Below are positions 11,882-21,390 of a stretch of DNA of 64,000 bases, piece after piece. Source of the DNA: Scilla litardierei (lineage: Eukaryota; Streptophyta; Magnoliopsida; Asparagales; Asparagaceae); NCBI GenBank assembly GCA_030789695.1, contig CM061134.1, positions 64,097,370 to 64,161,369 of the forward strand, read 5' to 3'. The notes beneath the pieces are model-generated. The model saw only the letters and a list, made by a program, of their open reading frames with translations, was not told the origin of the DNA and did not search any database. Every line of letters begins with the position of its first letter. Positions within the stretch are counted from its first letter, which is position 1. Position numbers and translations under genes: made by a program.

Positions 11882-11938
11882 CTTGTAGATTAGATCTTGT
11901 TTGTTAGAATAGGTTTTGATTGCTAGTTTGTTTTTTAG

Positions 11939-12567
11939 GGGTTGTTCTTGTTTGTGCTTTTCCCACCAGAGTTCTCTTCGACTCCGGTGCATCCATGTGC
12001 ATCTTATCTCAGAGTTTCGTAGACAAGCAATCTCTGTCGACTTTTCCTCTTTCCAAGAGTTGGGATATCGCTACAGGGAATGGTATGATCTCGGTGTCCC
12101 TTGGTTGTCGATCTTGTCCCTTGGTAATCTGTGGACTCGAGATTTATGTCGATTTCATCGTCCACGACATTACCAATTATGATGTTGTTCTTAGGATGGA
12201 TTGGTTTAGTTGCTTCTTTGCTACGATCGACTACCGGTGGAAGAAGGTGGTGTTTGAGATTCCTGATTATCCGACCTTCGAGTACAGTAGTGGTAGCAGT
12301 TCGCTTGGGCCTGTTAGGTTTCGGGCCAAGCCTATGTTGGAGCATGTGGCTATGTAGATGGAGGTGAGTAGACCAGCTGTGGTGAGAGATTTCGATGATG
12401 TCTTTCCCAAGGAGTTGTCTGGACTGCTGCCCAATCGAGCTCTTGAGTTCTCGATTAATCTAATTCCGGGAGCGCAGCCCATTTCGAAGGCACCATCCCG
12501 TATGGCCCTGGCAGAGTTGGAGGAGCTACGTAGACAGTTGGACGAGCTTTTGCAAAAGGGATATATC
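11939..12567 (+). pseudogene. pol: A2 protease and start of RT
   Basis: This is the second exon of the A2 gag-pol frame. The aspartic protease active site LFDSGAS (D-S-G) lies some 15 codons in, with VVLRMDWF downstream as the conserved C-terminal strand. A TAG at 12355-12357 interrupts the linker. RT then begins with [20 protein letters not shown] and [20 protein letters not shown]. The frame stops at KGYI, where G is inserted. It resumes at 32270 after the ATATC duplication. Confidence 0.85.
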
Positions 12568-12933
12568 TGATCGACGCCCCGGTATGCACACGCACACGGA
12601 ACGATCGACTCGTAGTCTTACCGCAAGCGCACGGTGAAGTGGCGAGCGGGTATCGAACTCAAGGAGGGACAATGACAGTGTCTCGTTCTAATCACCTAGC
12701 TATCAAAATGGTCGAGAATAATTTGGGGTAAAATTGTCACAATCGTTCGTATATCGATAGAAATATCAATGAAATAAAACGCATAGGGATAGAGAATCCC
12801 CACTACGAACCGTATCTCATCGTTGTGATTCGTAGGTTACATCATTGCTAGATTTGAATTTTAGGTGAACTAGTCGCAACTAAATTTAGAACCAAGCTCA
12901 TGGTCTCGCGCTATTACCGGTCTATAGCGAACC

Positions 12934-13229
12934 TAGGTTAGGGCCCAATCTCTTGCAAACCCTAGCCTAAGCCGCTAGCATTAGGATCGACATCATCGTC
13001 CAATCGTATCTCGAGCCCACTCTCGTGCAAACTCGAGCTACGACCTAGGTTGAGATAGTTCCTACCCGTCCAATCTCTTGCAAACGGGTATTGGTATAGA
13101 ATCATGATTAAAAACTCTAGCTTTGGCCCATTCTCTTGCAAACCAATTATAGGGGAGTCCAATCGTAAATCTAAATCGAATCTCTAGGGCTTCATATCAA
13201 TTGGGATCCAATCTCTTGCAAATCCCAAT
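12934..13229 (-). other. Five stem-loops with a common loop in G 3' LTR
   Basis: Plus-strand loop consensus CCAATCTCTTGCAA. Stems: TAGGTTAGGG/CCCTAGCCTA (12934-12969, one mismatch); CTCGAG/CTCGAG (13010-13037, loop variant CCACTCTCGTGCAA); TACCCGT/ACGGGTA (13063-13090, perfect); TTGG/CCAA (13123-13146, decayed here but longer in the other LTR); ATTGGGAT/ATCCCAAT (13200-13229, perfect). Loops are alike while stems differ but remain self-complementary. They lie about 390-690 bases downstream of the TATA-like box on the element's sense strand, hence in the transcribed leader part. Confidence 0.8.
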
Positions 13230-13617
13230 CAATATGAGTCCCTAGCTATCCGTAATAAATCAATCCCTACCTAACCCTAATCAATTCTAGTTAGAATTTC
13301 ACCAATTCATCACAATTCAGAAATAGGGTTCATAGGGTTCATCCCCATGCCCCAGGACGATAAAACTACTCACTAATCATCATGCAATTCATAAGAAATT
13401 CAATAGAAAAATCAACACAATTCATTGCAATAGAGAAGTTATCAATAAAAATAGAGTTTTTGACAAGAAAGGAGACAAACCAATGAGAATCCAATAGCAT
13501 CCAACAAAAATCCCCTTTCTAATCTCCCAAAAGCCCTAAATCTAATTACCTAAAAAGCACTCTAAAAGGCTGCAAAAAGTATCAAAAAAGTTCTTCTAAC
13601 CTAGGGCAAAAACTGGG

Positions 13618-13625
13618 TTTAAATA
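13618..13625 (-). promoter_or_regulatory. TATA-like box of G 3' LTR
   Basis: TATTTAAA on the minus strand, 85 bp downstream of the palindrome array. The same order is found in the other LTR (31525-31532). Confidence 0.55.
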
Positions 13626-13709
13626 CCCCTCAAAATCGCCCAAAAAATCGTGACAAAAATGCCCCTGCGCAGCTCAAAAATCACAGTTTACGCAGCAGGC
13701 GGGGCAGCT

Positions 13710-14052
13710 CACTCGGCCGAGTGACAAACCCTGTAAAATTCCAGTAAGTCGGGAATTTTCGGTGGTCTGTCTTCGGGAGTGACTCGGCCGAGTGACTTTA
13801 CTCACTCGGCCGAGGGGCAATTCTTGCTCGGCCGAGTCGGAGTCGTCAAAAGCCTGTAATTTTACAGTAAGTCGGCCGTTTTTTAAGTGTCTTTTCTCAT
13901 GCCACTCGGGTGAGGAGATTTCCATGCTCGGCCGAGTGGACTATTATCACTCGGCCGAGTGCACGCCCAATTCCTTCTGTTGATGCGTGTCCGGTCTGGT
14001 CGGCCGAGTGATCTTCTTGCTCGGTCGAGTGGGTGGTCCACTCGGCCGAGTG
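13710..14052. promoter_or_regulatory. Array of about ten CACTCGGCCGAGTG palindromes, G 3' LTR
   Basis: About ten full or near copies of the 14-bp perfect palindrome CACTCGGCCGAGTG occur in about 340 bp, from 13710-13723 to 14039-14052. They are irregularly spaced. The array lies upstream of the TATA-like box on the sense strand, the position expected for an enhancer. Confidence 0.75.
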
Positions 14053-14358
14053 AGATGCTGCAGATGCCCAATCTTCGTCTTTTCGCTTCCTCGTCGCTCC
14101 TACGACGTTCCTTCTTCTCCCGCTTGTCTTCCATCGTCGAATAGCTCTCAAAAGAGCCTTGGGTGACACTCCGGAGTGGGTGCAAATCCTCTTGATCTCA
14201 AAATCACTCCGAATCGCTCCATATCTCCTGAAATACGACAAAAACAAGAAATCGTGAAAAGCATCGCAATATTGTCAAATAATCGTGAAAAACGCGATAT
14301 GAGCAATCAAAGTGGCATGCAAACATGCAGAAAAATGGTGTAAAATACGGAGCGATCA

Positions 14359-16302
14359 AAATCCCCCAAGCTTACCTCTTACTCGTCCTCGAGGAAGATG
14401 AGTAAAAAGCGAGCCCGACGGGCAAAATGATGGAAAAGAGGGACAATAAAAGAAATAAAAATAAAAACAAAAAATAAAAATAGAATAGAAAGCGAAGAAG
14501 GGGGTGCTAGATCATTTTTCTCAGGACGTGGGTTTTGCTTACTCATATAGCATACGTCGAATATAAAACACACGTCAAAGACTTTTATTTCGATATCACA
14601 ATATAATTGATGCATTCGAAATATAAAACCCCAAAATATCAATTTAGCATGAAATATAGAATCATTCTAGGATTAACATCATCTGGAGCATCTAAAGCGG
14701 TATGCATAACCATAAATCACACACTTTTCAATTGAATACTTTCTATAAGGAGTATAAGAGATATCACACGATATGGAATAGTAAGAATAGAAAAGCACGG
14801 TTTTCATGAAATGAATGCTAAGTGTCGATTTCTGGATTTCGTGAAACTTTAGCAATCTCACCGAGTATAGAAGATTACTTAGCCTAGGTTGTCACGCACC
14901 GTCAAGTAGTCACTCTCTCACACATCATTGGATCCTGTCCCCCAAGCTTATCCGTAAGCGTGGTGGCATAAACAAATCAATATGTACATTCCCCATTTCT
15001 TTTGAAGCTCCAAAAAAGTAAAAATAAAACAAAAGAGGGAAGAATGAGAGAAAGAGTATGAGATGGGATCGTTATGAACTTCTTTTCTCTTTTCTTTTCT
15101 TTTTCTCAATTTTTTTTCTCTTTTTTTTTCAATAGACACATATACATAAGCGAACCCAAATCAAAAGAGAGAAGGATATACAAGTATATATATTTTTTTT
15201 CTTTTTGATTTTGGGGGTTTGGAGCATGGAAATTAATAGCGGGGGAAATGCCGATAATAGATTTTGCTAGGGGGGATTCACCAATGAATTTCAAGTAGAG
15301 AAATAATGCTCAAGATATGTGGAGAAAGAAATCAATGTATCACTCAGTTCACTCTATAGGACGTGCATGACAACTTTCAGCAGAGTAATATAATCTACTC
15401 AGTTTAATCTAGAAAAGTAAACTAGTCCAGATATATCGCCCTAGCAACATTCAATCAACCTGAAAGTGAAGCGTACAATTCATGCAATAAGAAGTGATAT
15501 GAGAGAGGAAAGCAGTACTCCATATATAAGCAATCAATGCGTGAAGCTTGGTGTGTTTTCTATGAAAAGCATACATATTAATCATCAGACATCAGCTGAT
15601 AACAGAATTTCATCCATATTCATACAGGAAAAGAGTGGGTTACTATTTCAAAATGCAAAGCAGGACATAGCATATGATATCTGAAACAAAAGCTATGACG
15701 TGACAAAATAGCATGCATATGAAGAAAAGCTAACACCACGTCATCATCATCACAGAAAAATCATCTCTAGCAAAAGATGAAAGAAAACAAGGATAAAAGA
15801 AAATAGAACTATATACAATGCAGCATACTTCAAAAAAAGGAAAAGAAAACGTGATGCATGATAAAAAAAACGAAAAAGTGGTGAAAATAAGTGCAAAAGT
15901 GGAAAGAAAGTGTGAGAAATCAAAAATAAAGGGTGGTGAAAATGAAAAGGTGTGAGAACTCACTCCCCCAAGCTGAAGTGCACAATGTCCTCAATGTGCA
16001 AAGTGTGGCACACCAAGAGACGTGAGATGGGTGGGGAGGGTGAGGATGCATGCATGATAAAAAAAGAAAAAGAAAAAGAAAATAAAATGCGAATGAATGT
16101 GATGCATGCAAAGATCAGGATGATGCAGATATGAGTGTCCCCAAAAAGTCTCTCTCCCTCACTCCCAAAAAGGTATATAAAAGGATATGATCAGGAAGGC
16201 ACCAAAATATTACGTGGAGGAGGGGGGCAAAAATCAAACACCAGGCCCAGGTACAAACGGGCAGCAAAACGACAAAAAATATCAGAGGCATCAAGAGTGT
16301 GC
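14359..16302 (-). other. G 3' non-coding interior
   Basis: No gene is supported. On the minus strand it ends in a G-run against the LTR (plus strand ATCCCCCAAGC at about 14361), the likely polypurine tract. An A/G-rich zone at 15730-16100 and a pyrimidine run at 15077-15130 are low-complexity. Short ORFs here have no family features. Confidence 0.6.
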
Positions 16303-18401
16303 CTAAGCCGGTGGTGGCGCTGCACCATCACCGTCTTGTGGAGGAGGTGGTGGCGGAGGTGGTGGTCGTGGAATCTGCTGGGTGGGTGGGGGTAGTGGAG
16401 GCAGACGCGCCAAAATCTGATTCAGGTAAGCCTGAATATCGGGAAGCAGGGCGACGCGGGACTGCACAGAACTGACCGTGTGGGAGAGGGCCCTAAAGTC
16501 TCCTCGAAACCCACTAACAACCCCCTCAAGAGCACGAATGCTCTGAACTAGAGAGTCAGGGGGAGGTGGAGCGGAGGGACGCACGGGTCTAACAGGGGAT
16601 GTGCGGGGCTGTCTCTGGTGGGCAGTGTATAGGATGGGGCCAGCAGGGTAATGTGGAAGGGGTGCTGTGCTCGGTAAGTGATGCCCAGCCTCGGTGTGAG
16701 GCTAGGATGCAGGCTGTGTCGAAGCAATAGCAGCAGCAGCAGTGGAAGGAAAAATGGGCGACGAGGTAGCAGGAGAGGTCAGTGACACAGAAGTGGGGAC
16801 AGAAGTCACGACACTCTCGGTAAAGACAGCGGCAGTGGGGTCAGAAGGGCCAACGGCCGGGGTGGCCGTGGACAAAAGTGAGGTCAGGACCGCCACTGCG
16901 GTGGTAAAGGAGGTCTCGCCGGTCTCTAAAATGGTGGTGGGACGCTCGGGGCTAAGAGAGGTGATAGGCTCGATGGACATAGGCTCAGCAGTGGTGGTGG
17001 TGGTGGTGGTGGACTCAGCTAAGGTGCTCCCGACACTGACAGAAGTGGGGACAGAAGTGTCGGGAGGTGCAGACAGTGCAGGCGCAGGCTGAGGGATCAC
17101 AGGGTCAACAGGTGGTGCAGTGGGTGCCTGCTCAGCATCCTCAGCCTCAAGCACATAGGCAGGAGGGATAAGGAGATCCATCACTGGAATCCAATCCCCG
17201 TGGGCCGGTCCAATGTGTGTCCGAGCGAGGCTCGGAAGAACCATGTAGTCAGCACTAAAGGGACCGTGCAACCACACCTAGTGCATGTGACCGTGGGGAC
17301 GAAGCATCTTCATCCGGGCCATAACATCTATCGAAAGTGAAGTGGGGCCCGGAGCTCGACGCAAGTCGTCAGGTACGTCCACGCCGGCCATAAGGGCTAG
17401 AAGTGTGATCAGACCGACGCAACAATAGGTGAGCGAGCGCTCATCGAAATGATAATGCGGTCCAGAAACCAACTAGCGATGTCGATCTCGACGGCGGGGA
17501 CCAGGTCGTCGCTACCCCTATCCAGAACCCTGGGGCGAGTCATCGCGTAGAGCATGTAGAGCTCAGGCGTAGACATCGTCCCGGGCTCGTACCTCGCTAG
17601 GAAAGTGGTCTCCATGAGGCGATGTGCAATGCGGAGGCAGGGGTGCAGGATGGCTGAGGCCTTGGCCCTTCCAGGGTCAAAGCCAAGTGGGGATCCCGTG
17701 ATCCGTGTCCAGAAGGTGGAGGTGTCGAACGACGGGGGTGGGATGTGCGTGGGAGCGTAGGCACGGTCAGGGACAGGGATAGCGGGCCACTGGAAGAATG
17801 CACGAAGCATGTCGAGAGTGATCTCGCACTCTCGATCCATCAAGCAGAATGTGCATCCTCCAGGGGTCCGGTCAATAGAGCTCAGGACCTCTAGTGTCAG
17901 ACGGATGTAAGTATCCACCGACACCGCCAAAAAATCACGACATCCGACGTTGTCGTACAACGTGAGAAGCCCATCGAGTACCCCTAGGCGGTCAAGGTCA
18001 GCTAAGTGCACGAACCTAGAGGGTACAATCGAGCGATGGCAGATACGCTCGAACCTGGCGCGGTGTGCGTCATTTCGAAACGTGATCCCCATCGGCCCGA
18101 CAGCGGGGGCGGGTGGAGGGACAAGATCGGATGGGATCGGCTGTGTAGGTGGTGGTGGCGGTGGCGAGCTAGGTGGAGGGGAGTCCTCCCTAGCGTGAGA
18201 GGGACCGGGATCATCGGTCCGCCTCCGCTTGGGGGCGGATCCTCGTGTACGCGGCCTAGTGCGCGGTGGCATGTGTGCCGCGAGACGTGTCCCAACTAAA
18301 TAAATGATGCGGCGTGCTAAATGATAGAACGAGTGTACCTGAACACGTCGCGAGAGCAATAAGTGATGCGTGCGAAGAGACGCCTCCGCCGCAAAGCGCA
18401 A
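16303..18401 (-). pseudogene. G env-like gene (Athila ORF-1 type), broken
   Basis: This frame lies downstream of pol, where Athila elements carry an env-like frame. The likely start is the ATG at 18272 (MPPRTRPRTRGSAPKRRR), preceded in frame by 43 codons from 18401. The N terminus is basic then proline-rich. The globular part has SRFVHLADLDRLGVLDGLL, VDTYIRLTLEVLSSID, CEITLDMLRAFFQWP and MSTPELYMLYAM. A frameshift near 17440-17470 moves it to a frame with a hydrophobic run (YCCVGLITLLALMAG). In-frame stops follow at 17278-17280 and about 16699. The tail is Ser/Thr/Pro/Ala-rich, then a possible coiled stretch, and ends in proline runs. The function of such proteins is unproven. The copia element B has an env-like frame of similar layout. 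Confidence 0.7.
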
Positions 18402-18820
18402 TGTGCGTCCAAAAGCTCCCTAAAGCTCCCCCAAGCTAGCCTGCAAATGAAACGATCAAATCAGCGAATAATATTCAATACGTATGGGGGAGATAGGGGA
18501 TAATAGATAGATATGAAATTTAATTTGGGTTAGGGACTCAAAGTGCGTACGGATCAAGAAAACAAGGAGAAGAGGGGTTTTGGGGCAAAACGGGGGAATC
18601 CGAGGCTGTGGCGGCCGACGCCGGTGAGAGGGGTGACCGCCGATCGTCGGCGAAGGGAGGGCAGACCGATCACCGGTGAGGAGGGGGTTATTTGCTCGGG
18701 CACGGTAGCGAGCGCAGCGGGCGAGGGAGAGGAAACGGCAGCGGGCTCAGGCGAAAGGGGATTTTTTTTTCGTTTCAAAAACTGCGACTGCCGCTGCCGC
18801 TTATACATAGGAAATGTTAC

Positions 18821-19160
18821 GACTCGGCCGAGTGACAATGTCACTCGGCCGAGTGCGTAAACGAAAATAATTTCGAAAATCTCGTTCACCACTTACGACT
18901 CGGCCGAGTGGCTTTGCTTCACTCGGCCGAAGGGAGAAACTCCACTCGGCCGAGTGGCTCTGCCACTCTGTAATTTTTAGGCTAGGATGGTATCTGTTTC
19001 ACTCGGCCGAGTGACAAGTCACTCGCCCGAGTGGCGATTAAAGCTAAAACTTACAGAAATTGACAGAGAGTTGGTCTGCAGAAACTTCCCTGTTTGGTGC
19101 TCCACTCGGCTGAGTAGAGTCTTTGCTCGGCCGAGTGGCATATGCTACTCGGTCGAGTGA
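18821..19160. promoter_or_regulatory. Second CACTCGGCCGAGTG palindrome array, upstream of the G env-like gene
   Basis: About ten copies or near copies of the same palindrome as in the G LTRs are found in 340 bp, for example 18841-18854, 18942-18957 and 18999-19013. On the sense strand the array precedes the env-like gene by about 420-550 bp, depending on start. A TATAAG motif lies just beyond it (about 18801-18807, minus). An internal promoter is an inference. Confidence 0.65.
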
Positions 19161-19490
19161 CGTGTTGTTTTCTGCATCGGCTCTCCGTTTTTGCTCTGGT
19201 CTCTGTTTTTCTTCCTCCAGTTTGTTTCTTCCTCCTCCTAAGGCCTGAATGCATTCCTGGAGCGTTGTTCCTTGCCTCGATCATCCTCCATATGATGGAT
19301 CTCCCTTTCTCCTTCTCCTGTCACGAAAAATAGGACCCGTTGTCACGACTTTCATGGACAAAAGACTCTAAAAACTAACAAAAGGCTAAACCAAAAATGA
19401 GAATCAAATAAAAACAACGCAAAAACCGTCGGGTTGCCTCCCGACAAGCGCTCGTTTAAGGTCGTGAGCTCGACCCCTTAAGATATTCGT

Positions 19491-19615
19491 TTAGCTCGCG
19501 ATATTGGGCGCATATGAGATGCACCCGTCAAACTTGTCGGGAAGGCCGCTTGGATTGGGGTCGTGATGATCATCGGTCTTCCTCGACGCCTCCTCATCAT
19601 GGGCAATGTTGGGGG
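19491..19615 (-). pseudogene. pol: G pol, last codons (cut off by element C)
   Basis: After removal of C and one ATAAG, the pol frame at 26594 continues here for about 42 codons to a TAA at 19491-19493. It reads GDL-SPNIAHDEEASRK and ends SYAPNIAS. It is hydrophilic with no known domain, ordinary for an Athila pol tail. Confidence 0.7.
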
Positions 19616-20044
19616 ATAAGTGTTGTGTATTGATTCCCCGGATTTGGTTTTGGATGATGAGCAAACATAAACATATCGTGAACTAACACTTTGTGAGCGC
19701 AGTTTTGGAGATCGTCGCCAAATTACCACGAACATCTAAAGCGACGTCTCAAGACTTCTCAATACGCATGATCATGTGCCTGAAGCTTCGTTGAAGCTCA
19801 AGGAGTTTTATTGGAGTCAAGAATGAAGATTGAAGCTTTGAAGACGGCTCGTAAGGTTTATTTTATAGTCTTCTAGCTTCATAGATTAGAATGTTAAGCC
19901 TTGAGTAGGACTTACATTATAAACTTCATTTCGCTCATATCTTAGAGCTAGGATAATCTTAGAAGCCATTAGAAACTTTCCTGAAGCCTATTGCTTCTTC
20001 CCTCGGCTTCGAGTGCATGTTAGTTGGTTCAAGAAGAGTCACCA

Positions 20045-20550
20045 ACCGACTAGATGACGATCTAGTCGGTCGACAACTCTACTTGAACCGACTAGATGCC
20101 TTGCTAAATTCAGCTCATTCCATGTTAATCAATTAATCGGTCAACGAAGAGTCACCGACCGACTAGATGACGATCTAGTCGGTTAGGAGTTCTTCTCAGA
20201 CCGACTAGTTATGCTTGCCTCTGTACAGCCTGAGCTACTGTTTTGAGTTAGTCGGTCAAAGAACGTTTGTCGACCGACTAGTTGAGAAACTAGTCGGTCA
20301 GCATTTGTTCTTAAACCGACTAAGTCAACTTGAAGTCAGCCTATTCTATTTCGACGTTAGTCGGTTAAAGAACATTCACCGACCGACTAGTTGTGAAACT
20401 AGTCGGTCGGCAAGTCTTCTTAGACCGACTAGTTGTCTTTGCCTGTACTTCGATCTTCTGGCTGTTCAACCGTTAGTCGGTCTACGTTGTAGCACTGACC
20501 GACTAGTTAATGAACTAGTCGATCAGTGATCCTTCTTTGACCGACTAGTC
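20045..20550. promoter_or_regulatory. Palindromic tandem array in C 5' LTR
   Basis: Units of about 100-110 bp each hold TTAGTCGGTC, then a hairpin of type ACCGACTAGT...ACTAGTCGGT with a 4-8 nt spacer, then GACCGACTAGT. Four to five units are visible. The array ends some 55 bp upstream of the TATA box. A 104-codon ORF across it is only the translation of the repeat. Confidence 0.75.
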
Positions 20551-20602
20551 TGGTTCAGAATAGAGCTGTTGGGAACTTTTCCAACACGATTTTCCTTGCC
20601 TC

Positions 20603-20610
20603 TATAAATA
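20603..20610 (+). promoter_or_regulatory. TATA box of C 5' LTR
   Basis: TATAAATA within CCTCTATAAATACAAAC, directly downstream of the palindromic array. The same box is at 25852-25859 in the 3' LTR. Confidence 0.75.
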
Positions 20611-21351
20611 CAAACTTGATACGTTTGAGGCAAGGTTAGAGGTCCTATTTCCAAGCAATTTCAGACCTAAGAGAATAGCTCTCCCAAGCTAATTCAAAGC
20701 TCTCTCTCCCTCACAAGAATATCTCCCTTCACTCTTTGAGCCATCTTCCTCAAGAGAGATTCTCTACATTGTGAGCTTCTCAAGCCAAGAGCTAGATTCA
20801 CGTCATCATACTCCACCCTAGGCTTCCATTGCTGGTCACCTTCTTGAAGCTAGGGTTTGGTGATATCCTCTTCCTCAAAATCCATCATTGCCCTAATTTG
20901 GTAAGTATACTCAAGGCATAGGATTTTGTAAGGTAAGAGTTTATTTCATTTCAATCGTATTTGAATTGTGTCTCTAGGTTGTAAGAGAGGGTGTGATCCC
21001 GGTTTGTGGGAGTCACATGTCATTTGTATGATTTGACTTGTGAAGGTTTTTCACAAGTATTTCATAGTGGAAATCTTGAGTTAGGGTTGCTAACTCAAGT
21101 ATCCGGAGGGGATCCGGGTGGTTGGGACGTAGGATCACCGGGAACAAGTCGGGGAGACTTGGGTGGATCCGAACCCAGTAATATCCTTTGTTTGCATTGT
21201 TTAATTCTTGTTGATTGTTGTTTAATTCCGCATTGTCGTTTGTTCATTGCACAATAGTTAGGAATAACTCTCTTAATTATTTTAAGTACTATTCACCCCC
21301 CCCCCCCCCCCCTCTAGTACTTGTGCAGTAGCTACCACAGGGCACTACAGT

Positions 21352-21363
21352 TGGTATCAGAGC
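21352..21363 (+). promoter_or_regulatory. C primer-binding site (tRNA-Met)
   Basis: TGGTATCAGAGC, two bases after the LTR end, the standard plant copia primer site. Confidence 0.92.
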
Positions 21364-21390
21364 CAAGGTTAAAGCTACAAGTTCAAAGCT

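Larger units (their letters stand above)
5920..11938 (+). other. Candidate gag-protease intron of A2, now holding element F
   Basis: The gag side ends GTTATTGCAG and is followed by GTAACCC. The protease side begins GGGTTGTTCTTG after TTGTTTTTTAG. Joining 5919 to 11939 gives an uninterrupted frame through VIAGVVLVCAF to the protease active site LFDSGAS. Without F and one copy of its duplication, the intron would be about 99 bp. Splicing is inferred, not shown. Confidence 0.65.
12568..14358 (-). repeat. G LTR (3' LTR on the minus strand)
   Basis: 1791 bp. On the minus strand the order is: palindrome array (14052-13710), TATA-like TATTTAAA (13625-13618), then the transcribed leader with five stem-loops (13229-12934), then the end TCGATCA. 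The partner is 30476-32264 with scattered differences. Confidence 0.93.
19621..21349 (+). repeat. C 5' LTR
   Basis: 1729 bp, starting TGTTGTGTATTG and ending GGCACTACA. Its order is U3, palindromic array (20045-20550), TATA box (20603-20610), a CT-rich leader, then a 17-base poly-C run at 21296-21312 about 37 bp before the end. Confidence 0.93.

Noticed and set aside
12934..13229. Regularly recurring 14-mer with unique flanks, superficially like a CRISPR array
   Set aside because: It is a plant LTR; the flanks are self-complementary arms, not spacers, spacing is irregular, and there are no cas genes.
16742..17092. A 116-codon Val/Gly-rich plus-strand frame
   Set aside because: It is the antisense shadow of the low-complexity Ser/Thr/Pro tail of the minus-strand env-like gene.
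20215..20529. A 104-codon open frame, and its near copy at 25458-25778
   Set aside because: It is the translation of the palindromic tandem array in the LTR; the protein is only repeats of the DNA motif and the two copies are LTR twins.
21350..21364. TGGTATCAGAGC motifs as possible tRNA-Met remnants
   Set aside because: They directly follow LTRs and are primer-binding sites; no cloverleaf is present.
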